DNA of 5,199 nucleotides from Pseudomonadota bacterium. GTDB taxonomy: Bacteria; Pseudomonadota; Gammaproteobacteria; Burkholderiales; Burkholderiaceae. The DNA is taken from assembly GCA_023441105.1 (NCBI GenBank), contig JAEZQX010000161.1, positions 1-5,199 of the forward strand. Reading direction: 5' to 3'. A program made the position numbers and the translations under genes. Below the pieces are notes generated by a model that made no database searches, was not told where the DNA came from, and saw only the letters and a list, made by a program, of their open reading frames with translations. Shown here piece after piece: positions 1 through 4,087 of the stretch. Numbering within the stretch: position 1 is the first letter of the stretch; each line of letters opens with the position of its first letter.

Positions 1-227
1 GTAATGGCCCGTCTGTTTTTGTAGACCTCCTCCAGCGGCCATATCTCGGAGGATTCGTTGCCCGTCCAACCGTGGATATGGTACGCAACCGGATAGGTTT
101 CGCCGCTGTCTTTGTACTCAGGCGGAAGATAGATGTTATAGCCGATTTCGTGATGTAACACGTGGCTGTAAAAGGTTTGATGATTCACATATTGAGGTGA
201 TTCTGCTGGTGGGTTTACAAAGTTCAT
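1..227 (-). CDS. Alpha/beta-hydrolase esterase, N-terminal part (runs off window)
   Basis: The first 75 codons are visible and the rest lies beyond base 1. The start is ATG at 227-225, preceded by GGAGG at 240-236 with an 8-base gap, so the start is well supported. The protein opens MNFVNPPAESPQYV and contains a GYNIYLPPEY stretch (about residues 29-38), then YPVAYHIHGWTGNES (about 45-59). A 'Y-x-x-YLPPxY ... YPVxYxxHG' pattern is typical of the putative esterase family (PF00756; esterase D, enterochelin esterase and feruloyl-esterase-like proteins). In that family the HG segment after the beta strand forms part of the oxyanion region. The nucleophile Ser, Asp and His would lie in the missing part, so activity cannot be judged. 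There is no signal peptide, so a cytoplasmic enzyme is likely. It is divergently transcribed from the gene at 367. The substrate is unknown. Confidence 0.8.
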   Translation of the reverse strand, partial: MNFVNPPAESPQYVNHQTFYSHVLHHEIGYNIYLPPEYKDSGETYPVAYHIHGWTGNESSEIWPLEEVYKNRRAI

Positions 228-272
228 TCAACACGCCTCCGATGCCGAATCGTATAGATATTTCTACTATTT

Positions 273-278
273 ATTATA
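273..278 (-). promoter_or_regulatory. Candidate -10 box for the esterase gene
   Basis: On the minus strand the bases read TATAAT, a perfect sigma-A -10 box. The spacing gives a leader of about 40 bases before the esterase ATG at 227. The -35 region at 17-base spacing (TGTTTT) is poor, so the assignment rests on the -10 and its position. Confidence 0.4.
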
Positions 279-366
279 TTACTGGACAGACGAGTAAAAC
301 AGATATGCAGGAAGGATATATGCATAATATGGGGAATATGGATGTGCAGGTGATTTTTCTTCTTAT

Positions 367-849
367 ATGGAGGTGTTGGTTATACCCCAAATTACTAAGG
401 GCGGCAAGTTTGTTTTCGGATGGTCGGTAGTGCGAAGTAATGGCCAGGTCAGACTTCCTGATATGGCTTCGGACGAATATCATATCACTTCGGAAGACAA
501 GGTGATTCTTTTTACAGGCAGTGCCAAGACCGGAGGCTTTTGTGTAACACGCCGCGGATTGCTTCAGGAATCTCCGATGGGTGTACTTCCGGATAATCCG
601 GATTTGGACTGTTATGAACGTCCGGAAGGCGTTTTTGTAAGCTACAAGGGACGAAAGTATGGTTGGCTCACAATCTCCGAGGATCGGACGTTATCGTTCA
701 CTGAAGAAATGCTGCGGATTCTTGGAATTGGCCCGGGCTCCAAGCTGCTGTCCATTCGGGGAAGCTGCTTCGCATTTGTTATGGGGGCGAAGGGGCCGTT
801 GCTGGAACGGGCAAACCAATATCAAGGTGATATCGATTGTTTTGTATAG
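367..849 (+). CDS. Conserved hypothetical protein with two AbrB-like segments
   Basis: A 160-residue soluble protein with no signal peptide or membrane segment. I do not recognise a characterised function. Residues about 22-65 (a strand, LPDMASDEYHITSEDKVIL, then GGFCVTRRGLL) and 104-150 (ILGIGPGSKLLSIRGSC, then GAKGPLLERA) both have the 'L-x-I-x-x-G-[DS]-K-[VL]-[LI]' shape of AbrB/SpoVT-type swapped-hairpin domains. A tandem AbrB-like fold is therefore possible; this is inference from motif shape. The N-terminal ITKGGKFVFGWSVV and the GAKGPLLERA stretch look like conserved family blocks. The start is ATG 367, the only in-frame ATG after the stop at 325-327. Its only Shine-Dalgarno match is AGGTGA at 348-353, 13 bases away, which is long. 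A better-placed AGGAAGGA precedes an out-of-frame ATG at 320 (see findings). A 15-base direct repeat overlaps the C-terminus. Confidence 0.7.
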   Translation: MEVLVIPQITKGGKFVFGWSVVRSNGQVRLPDMASDEYHITSEDKVILFTGSAKTGGFCVTRRGLLQESPMGVLPDNPDLDCYERPEGVFVSYKGRKYGWLTISEDRTLSFTEEMLRILGIGPGSKLLSIRGSCFAFVMGAKGPLLERANQYQGDIDCFV

Positions 850-868
850 TACAGATATCGATTGTTTT
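829..868 (+). repeat. 15-base direct repeat across the stop codon of the gene at 367
   Basis: GATATCGATTGTTTT occurs at 829-843 (in the last codons, reading D-I-D-C-F) and again at 854-868, 25 bases later and past the TAG stop. Removing one 25-base unit would give a C-terminus of DIDCF-QYMLLE ending at the TAA at 887-889. The repeat may therefore be a tandem duplication that moved the stop. A shorter inverted match, AAAACAATC, lies at 955-963. Confidence 0.7.
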
Positions 869-887
869 CAATATATGCTCCTTGAAT

Positions 888-911
888 AAGCTCCCAATTA
901 TCGGGAGCTTT
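888..911 (+). terminator. Hairpin terminator after the gene at 367
   Basis: AAGCTCCC (888-895) pairs with GGGAGCTT (903-910) across a 7-base loop, giving an 8-bp stem 39 bases after the stop. The following T-run is short (TTTC), so this is a modest intrinsic terminator. It could work in either direction. Confidence 0.5.
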
Positions 912-946
912 CAAATAATTCATCCATTAAACATCCCTCTAAAGAA

Positions 947-974
947 ATTATACCAAAACAATCAGTACTGTCTA
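947..974 (-). promoter_or_regulatory. Orphan leftward sigma-A-like promoter
   Basis: On the minus strand TAGACA (974-969) is followed after 16 bases by TATAAT (952-947), with TGG directly before it (extended -10). By eye this is a better promoter than several of those upstream of real genes here. It points leftward into the 3' end of the convergent gene at 367. The first possible stop for its transcript is the 888-910 hairpin about 30 bases on. No convincing coding sequence follows. It may drive a short antisense RNA. Confidence 0.45.
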
Positions 975-1027
975 TTTTACGGCAACCCACACATGTGGAG
1001 TGCTGTGTATCGCTAATGAGAACTGCA

Positions 1028-1058
1028 ATTGAGTATTCAATACTCAATATGGTATACT
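1028..1058 (+). promoter_or_regulatory. Antitoxin RNA promoter with a palindrome over its -35
   Basis: TTGAGT (1029-1034) and TATACT (1053-1058) are 18 bases apart, and TGG at 1050-1052 makes the -10 extended. The predicted start is near 1065. The -35 lies in a perfect 21-base palindrome at 1028-1048 (arms ATTGAGTATT and AATACTCAAT around C1038), which could be an operator for a dimeric repressor. No protein-coding gene follows on this strand, which fits a promoter for a non-coding antisense RNA. Confidence 0.6.
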
Positions 1059-1087
1059 GGAATCAGAAACAGCCAATAATGCAAAGA

Positions 1088-1110
1088 GAGCCGTGCTACC
1101 AACACGACTC
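1088..1110 (-). terminator. Probable 3' end hairpin of the toxin mRNA
   Basis: On the minus strand GAGTCGTG (1110-1103) pairs with CACGGCTC (1095-1088), 8 bp with one U-G pair, around the loop TTGGTAG. It is followed by TCTTTGCATTATT. The U-tract is weak, but this is the last hairpin before the antitoxin promoter. It would give a toxin transcript of about 280 bases from the -10 at 1370. Confidence 0.4.
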
Positions 1111-1158
1111 CCGTGCGCAACAGCCGCTTGAAAGGCGGTCGGCTTTCAGGTTTTCGGG

Positions 1159-1305
1159 TCAATTGAAATAGACCGTCTCCCTTGACCAGGGCGGTCTATT
1201 TCTTGTTATGGTAACCGCTACGACGATGGTCACGACCAACGTCAGCAGCGCAACAACGAGCGCACCGAAGCTAATCATGAGCGTCAAAGCGTCTTTAACC
1301 TCCAC
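1159..1305 (-). CDS. Putative holin-like small membrane toxin (type I TA toxin)
   Basis: A 48-codon gene read from GTG at 1305-1303 to TGA at 1161-1159. The product starts MEVKDALTLMISFGALVVAL, continues with a very hydrophobic LLTLVVTIVVAVTI, and ends in a basic/polar tail (TRNRPPWSRETVYFN). A short acidic/basic head, then an 'ALTLMISFG' block and one transmembrane helix (about residues 8-34), is the pattern of the putative holin-like toxin family (PF16935), relatives of the TxpA/BsrG-type peptides that act on the membrane. GTG was chosen because GGGAGG (1319-1314) lies 8 bases upstream of it. The in-frame ATG at 1311-1309 overlaps that site too closely. Codons from about 35 on form the antitoxin's terminator hairpin. 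No other gene shares the transcript. Identity is by pattern, not by search. Confidence 0.75.
   Translation of the reverse strand: MEVKDALTLMISFGALVVALLTLVVTIVVAVTITRNRPPWSRETVYFN
1165..1207 (+). terminator. Antitoxin terminator hairpin inside the toxin coding end
   Basis: GAAATAGACCG (1165-1175) pairs perfectly with CGGTCTATTTC (1192-1202), an 11-bp stem. An inner CCCT/AGGG stem (1179-1182 with 1188-1191) caps it. TTGTT follows on the plus strand. It is placed to end the antisense RNA. On the minus strand the same bases encode the toxin's last residues, so the sequence has two jobs. Confidence 0.6.
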
Positions 1306-1312
1306 AGGCATC

Positions 1313-1330
1313 ACCTCCCTCCCGGGAGAT
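1313..1330 (-). promoter_or_regulatory. Shine-Dalgarno-sequestering hairpin of the toxin mRNA
   Basis: On the minus strand ATCTCCC (1330-1324), GGGA (1323-1320) and GGGAGGT (1319-1313) form a 7-bp stem with one U-G pair and a GNRA-type tetraloop. The 3' arm contains the ribosome binding site GGGAGG for the GTG start at 1305. Translation should therefore be low unless the stem opens, as known for several type I toxin mRNAs. Confidence 0.6.
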
Positions 1331-1369
1331 TAGCCGACCGCCCTTGCAAGCCTATTCTACTGCTCTGCG

Positions 1370-1398
1370 ATTATACCTATTCGCCGCCCAGTAAAATA
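1370..1398 (-). promoter_or_regulatory. Toxin promoter
   Basis: A perfect TATAAT lies at 1375-1370 on the minus strand. The hexamer 17 bases upstream (TATTTT, 1398-1393) is a weak -35. Predicted transcription start is near 1363, giving a leader of about 58 bases that contains the fold-back element and the SD hairpin. The -35 region abuts the large terminator palindrome at 1401. Confidence 0.5.
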
Positions 1399-1400
1399 TA

Positions 1401-1447
1401 GGGGTGACCCATAAGTCATGATCATGACTTATGGATCACCCCTTTTT
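1401..1447. terminator. 42-base palindromic terminator, bidirectional
   Basis: The arms GGGGTGA (1401-1407) plus CCATAAGTCATGA (1409-1421), and TCATGACTTATGG (1422-1434) plus TCACCCC (1436-1442), pair over 20 bp with a single C/A mismatch (1408/1435). T5 (1443-1447) follows on the plus strand and TATATTTT on the minus strand. It lies about 75 bases after the SDR stop, so it should end that gene's mRNA. It also insulates the toxin promoter next to it. Confidence 0.75.
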
Positions 1448-1518
1448 GTCCGGCGTAAACAGCAGTCTGCATATGAATGTTTCTTCAGAACCGCATATTA
1501 CATGGGAATATCGCTCTC

Positions 1519-2274
1519 TTACAGCAAATGTCCGCCAGACACTTCAATGTCCTGGGCTGTAACCCAGCCGAAGTCATCGGACAATAAGCTCACGATGACC
1601 TTCGCCAGATCCTCGGGTTGGCCGATTCGGCCAAATACAGATTGCTCCGCCAGCGGCTGAATGAACTCAGGATGTTTATCGAATACGCCGTCGCCAAAAT
1701 TGCTGTGGGTAGGACCGGGCGAAACAGCGTTTACCCGAATGTGGCGGGGGGCAAGTTCTTTGGCAATGTAGCGAGTCCAGGTTGAGAATGCAGCTTTTAA
1801 CGAGCCATAGACGGAGTACCCCGGAAATGACTGGTTTTTGGATGAGCTGGTGGTATTGACAATCGCTCCGGCATCCTCCATGAATCCGACAAGCTGTTGG
1901 GTTAGAAAAACCGGTCCTTTGAAGTTCGTATTAAGAATCTTGTCGAAGTATTCCTCGCTCAACTCCGTAAACATCATCGGCCCACCTACACCGCCGTTAT
2001 TAACTAAGTAATCAAAGGTGCTTCTGTTCCAAATGTCATGGAGGCCCTTTTTCACTTCTCGGATAAAGCCTTCGAATGTTGATTTTTGAGTCAGATCCAG
2101 CTTCAGTGCGAGTGCCCGGACGCCTGTATTCTTCTCTATTTCCTTTACGACCGCTTCTGCCCGGTCCTGATAGGAATGATAGGTGAGAATGACGCTAATT
2201 CCGCGTTTGCCCAGCTCAAGTGCCGTCGCTTTTCCAATGCCATTGCTTCCACCTGTTACAATCGCAATTTTCAT
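1519..2274 (-). CDS. Short-chain dehydrogenase/reductase (SDR family oxidoreductase)
   Basis: A 251-residue classical SDR, the usual length for the family, acting as a soluble NAD(P)-dependent oxidoreductase. The Rossmann motif TGGSNGIG is at residues 7-14, the structural NNGG at 92-95, and the probable catalytic Asn at 117 (NTNFKG). Ser143 lies 13 residues before Tyr156, and Y156-GSL-K160 is the YxxxK active site, so the tetrad is complete. VNAVSPGPTHS (181-191) is the usual loop after the active site, and SGGHLL closes the protein. No acidic residue follows beta-2 (VILTYHSYQDR), which favours NADP(H); this is inference. ATG 2274-2272 is preceded by AAGGAGG (2286-2280), 5 bases away. It is divergent from the AraC regulator at 2412, so local control is likely. 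The substrate cannot be read from the sequence; FabG-like and sugar or ketone reductases share these motifs. Confidence 0.92.
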   Translation of the reverse strand: MKIAIVTGGSNGIGKATALELGKRGISVILTYHSYQDRAEAVVKEIEKNTGVRALALKLDLTQKSTFEGFIREVKKGLHDIWNRSTFDYLVNNGGVGGPMMFTELSEEYFDKILNTNFKGPVFLTQQLVGFMEDAGAIVNTTSSSKNQSFPGYSVYGSLKAAFSTWTRYIAKELAPRHIRVNAVSPGPTHSNFGDGVFDKHPEFIQPLAEQSVFGRIGQPEDLAKVIVSLLSDDFGWVTAQDIEVSGGHLL

Positions 2275-2305
2275 AAGATCCTCCTTATTTCGTGTTCGAT
2301 CTGAC

Positions 2306-2358
2306 TTTTATTTTAGCCGCGGCTGTGGCAATAAAATAGACCTGAAAATGCCTTTCAA
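2306..2358 (-). promoter_or_regulatory. Candidate SDR promoter and nested operator-like palindromes
   Basis: On the minus strand TTGAAA (2358-2353) and TTTATT (2335-2330) are 17 bases apart, a plausible if weak -10. Just downstream is the perfect palindrome AGCCGCGGCT (2315-2324), flanked by inverted arms TTTTATT (2306-2312) and AATAAAA (2330-2336), the latter overlapping the -10. This is a natural place for the divergent AraC-type regulator to bind, but no binding motif is known to me. Confidence 0.3.
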
Positions 2359-2376
2359 TTGCCTAAAAGCACTCTG

Positions 2377-2405
2377 TTGAGGGATAGGAAGCCGTATGAT
2401 AAACT
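2377..2405 (+). promoter_or_regulatory. Candidate promoter of the AraC regulator gene
   Basis: TTGAGG (2377-2382) and TAAACT (2400-2405) are 17 bases apart. An alternative -10, TATGAT, is at 2395-2400. In both cases the start of transcription would fall within a few bases of the ATG at 2412, implying a leaderless or nearly leaderless mRNA. Confidence 0.3.
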
Positions 2406-2411
2406 ACAGGC

Positions 2412-3299
2412 ATGAATAATATCCTTGATGAAATCATTGATCTGATGAAGGATGCAGGCACTAGGCAGATGGAGACCGGAGTACCGGGGCTCAGTATGAT
2501 TAAGGGAGACATCCCCGCTCATCAACTCGCAGCCCTATACGAGCCGATGATTGGTTTCACGGTTCAAGGAACAAAGATTCTCTCCATCGGGGAGCGCAGC
2601 ACTGACCTGGAAGGGCCATCGTATTACGTGCTGCCGATGCATGTTCCTGCAACCGCGAGTGTACATCCAGATTGTAATGGCCGTCCTTATATGTCACTTG
2701 GTCTCAGGTTGAATCAGAATGTTCTTCAGCGTTTATTAAGAGATCTCCCTGAGAACCTGCTGCCGACGGCTTCCGGGCATTTCGCAGCCTGTGCTATGGA
2801 TATTGAACTTATGGAGGCATGGCTGCGCTTATTGCGGTTATCGAAGACCTCAAGAGATATTCCAGCTCTTGCGCCAGCTTATGAGCGCGAAATTCTATAC
2901 CGTGTTCTGATGGGACCACAAGGAGGGTACCTGAGACAATTTGGTCTGCAGGAAAGTAATGGCTCCAGAATGTACCAGGTTGTAACATGGCTTCGCGGTA
3001 ATTTTATGCGTCCAATAGACATTGGCGAGCTGGCAGCAAAATCCGGCATGGCTATCAATACCTTTCACCGTCAGTTCAAAAGGGCAACGGGTTTAAGTCC
3101 TGTTCAATTTCAAAAGCAATTAAGGCTTTTGGAGGCCAGGAACCTCATTGCATTTGAGGGTTATCCAGTAGCAAGCGCCGCCTATCATGTTGGCTATCAA
3201 AGCCCCTCACAGTTCAATCGGGAGTACTCCCGCTTCTTCGGTTCATCTCCGGCCCGGGACACGGAGAACCTAAGACGAATCGAAAGCACGAGGGAGTAA
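2412..3299 (+). CDS. AraC-family transcriptional regulator with AraC_N domain
   Basis: A 295-residue cytoplasmic DNA-binding protein. Residues about 23-175 match the AraC_N type II cupin-like domain (PF06719) pattern: ETGVPGLSMIKGDIP, YEPMIGFTVQGTKIL, then YYVLPMHVPATASV. The C-terminal 95 residues hold the two AraC helix-turn-helix units: IGELAAKSGMAINTFHRQFK (about 204-223) and VASAAYHVGYQSPSQFNREY (about 253-272), with the signature ending in FFGSSP. Proteins of this architecture include E. coli YqhC, which activates aldehyde reductase genes. Here the gene is divergent from an SDR and followed by an aldo/keto reductase remnant, which fits a related role by inference. ATG 2412 is the expected family start, but no Shine-Dalgarno sequence lies close to it. 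Confidence 0.92.
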   Translation: MNNILDEIIDLMKDAGTRQMETGVPGLSMIKGDIPAHQLAALYEPMIGFTVQGTKILSIGERSTDLEGPSYYVLPMHVPATASVHPDCNGRPYMSLGLRLNQNVLQRLLRDLPENLLPTASGHFAACAMDIELMEAWLRLLRLSKTSRDIPALAPAYEREILYRVLMGPQGGYLRQFGLQESNGSRMYQVVTWLRGNFMRPIDIGELAAKSGMAINTFHRQFKRATGLSPVQFQKQLRLLEARNLIAFEGYPVASAAYHVGYQSPSQFNREYSRFFGSSPARDTENLRRIESTRE

Positions 3300-3325
3300 G
3301 GGGTTGTTTTGGGGAGGCGGAGTTT

Positions 3326-3490
3326 ATGCTTGATCAAGTGAATCATTTGCATAAAGAGCTTGCGGAGCTCGTGAATCGTCATACGGATAGGGAGGGTCCT
3401 CAATCTACCGGGATTTCATCCCTTCATTTTTCCCGTTATTCTGCCCCTCATCATTTCACAGGAACAGGCGCACCTTACCGGATTAACAAA
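3326..3490 (+). pseudogene. N-terminal remnant of a second AraC_N regulator
   Basis: The ATG at 3326 has a good ribosome binding site (GGGGAGG, 3311-3317, 8-base gap), 26 bases after the intact regulator stops. The product starts MLDQVNHLHKELAELVNRHT and continues DREGPQSTGISSLHFSRYSAP. That resembles the opening of AraC_N-type regulators (a helix ending in NRHT, a TGIxxLxxxR strand, then SAP). Recognisable similarity fades at about residue 45-50 (near 3476). The reading frame continues out of frame through aldo/keto reductase DNA to a stop at 3575-3577, giving an 83-residue chimera. The rest of the cupin domain and both helix-turn-helix units are gone, so it cannot work as a regulator. Whether the short product is made is unknown. 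The family call rests on a short stretch. Confidence 0.6.
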
Positions 3491-3863
3491 GTCCACCATG
3501 AGAGCCTGGCAGTTTGCCAAAGCGCTTCATCTTCAGAAAATGAACGGGTGGACACGCTTTATCACCATGCAGCATAACTACAATCTGCTTGCCCGTGGGG
3601 TAAGCCGTGCACAGATTTCCCTTGCTTGGTTATATCGCAATCCCGTTGTTGCCGCGCCTATCATTGGAGCGCTCAAAACCAGCCATATCGACGATGCGGT
3701 TGCAGCCCTTTCGATTAAGCTGTCAAATGAAGAAGCTGAGCAGTTGGAGGCTTCCTACACCCCACATATCGACGTAAACGTCAAAAATTCGGATCCGAAG
3801 GCTATAGCCCAAATGGCGGCAACTGTCGGAATTAACATTGCCATCCCGGCTGCTTCCAAATGA
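3491..3863 (+). pseudogene. C-terminal remnant of an aldo/keto reductase, internally deleted
   Basis: From 3492 the frame reads STMRAWQFAKALHLQ, then NGWTRFITMQHNYNLL, matching the middle of aldo/keto reductases (IGASSM-WQFAKAL, GWTRFVSMQNHYNLL). It then jumps directly to ARGVSRAQISLAWLYRNP, VVAAPIIGALKTSHIDDA and a LSNEEAEQLEASYTPH ending. In intact relatives some 70-80 residues separate NYNLL from ARGVSRAQ, so an in-frame internal deletion is visible. The N-terminal ~160 residues, with the catalytic Asp, Tyr, Lys and His, are also missing. The ATG at 3498 has no ribosome binding site. About 30 residues beyond TPH, ending IAIPAASK, exceed the usual C-terminus. The fragment cannot be an active enzyme. 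It is fused out of frame to the AraC remnant upstream. Confidence 0.8.
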
Positions 3864-3874
3864 TTCGTATGAAT

Positions 3875-3916
3875 GGAGCCGTGCTTCGAGCTACACGAAG
3901 CACGGCTCCTATTTGC
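3875..3916 (+). terminator. Perfect 14-bp hairpin after the aldo/keto reductase remnant
   Basis: GGAGCCGTGCTTCG (3875-3888) pairs perfectly with CGAAGCACGGCTCC (3896-3909) around a 7-base loop, 11 bases after the stop, followed by TATTTG. The stem is strong and the T-run weak. It would close the transcript of the regulator and both remnants. Confidence 0.7.
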
Positions 3917-4087
3917 GTTGAATAAGAACGGCAATCCCGCATCTATATCCTAGAATTTAGATGCACCAGTGAACTTAAAGATTTCTTTAACTTTCTCACA
4001 GGGGCTAATCCGCCATGATACAGTAACAGGATAGGATAAAATCTGCTAATAGAAGAGCAAATACGCAGTTTGAAAGGTCGGAATTTG
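3917..4087 (+). other. Intergenic leader of the secreted peptidase gene
   Basis: I find no gene here. A small inverted repeat, TTAAAG/CTTTAA (3975-3980 and 3985-3990), and a TAAAAT (4037-4042) that could be a -10 are visible. No acceptable -35 is present at normal spacing, so the promoter of the downstream gene is uncertain. Confidence 0.3.

Larger units (their letters stand above)
1065..1207 (+). ncRNA. Candidate antisense RNA antitoxin (type I TA)
   Basis: This is a predicted RNA of about 140 bases. It starts just after the extended -10 promoter (TATACT, 1053-1058) and ends at the strong hairpin 1165-1202 followed by TTGTT. It has no convincing ORF. It is fully complementary to the 3' UTR and the last ~16 codons of the toxin gene on the opposite strand, an overlap of roughly 125 bases. 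A convergent antisense RNA overlapping the toxin's 3' end is the known arrangement of Bacillus type I pairs such as txpA/RatA and bsrG/SR4. Internal hairpins include GAGCCGTG/CACGACTC (1088-1110) and GAAAG/CTTTC (1130-1147), which expose GCGGTCGG in a loop that could start pairing. Ends are estimates; no transcript data were used. Confidence 0.55.
1131..1345 (-). repeat. 5'-3' fold-back pairing elements of the toxin mRNA (inverted repeat)
   Basis: In the toxin leader the minus strand reads AAGGGCGGTCGGCT (1345-1332). In the 3' UTR it reads AGCCGACCGCCTTT (1144-1131). As RNA these two 14-mers pair along their full length with 13 Watson-Crick pairs and one G-U, about 200 bases apart. The leader element lies just upstream of the Shine-Dalgarno hairpin. 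The antisense RNA carries the same GGCGGTCGGCT sequence as the toxin leader, so the two would compete for the 3' UTR site. Confidence 0.65.

Noticed and set aside
274..483. 69-residue minus-strand ORF over the start of the gene at 367
   Set aside because: It overlaps both the esterase promoter and the plus-strand gene and resembles no known family.
1309..1311. ATG as the toxin start, two codons upstream of GTG
   Set aside because: It would sit only 2 bases from the GGGAGG ribosome binding site; GTG at 1305 has the normal 8-base gap and gives the family-like MEVKDAL start.
1418..1660. 80-residue plus-strand ORF over the 3' end of the SDR gene
   Set aside because: It starts inside the terminator palindrome, has no ribosome binding site and overlaps a clear SDR on the other strand.
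3498..3863. Reading the 121-codon frame as an intact small gene starting at ATG 3498
   Set aside because: There is no Shine-Dalgarno sequence, and the content is the C-terminal part of a much longer reductase with an internal gap, so a remnant fits better.
1088..3907. Shared GAGCCGTGCT in the hairpins at 1088 and 3876 as a dispersed repeat
   Set aside because: The match is only 10 bases, the flanks differ and both are GC-rich hairpin arms; chance is sufficient.
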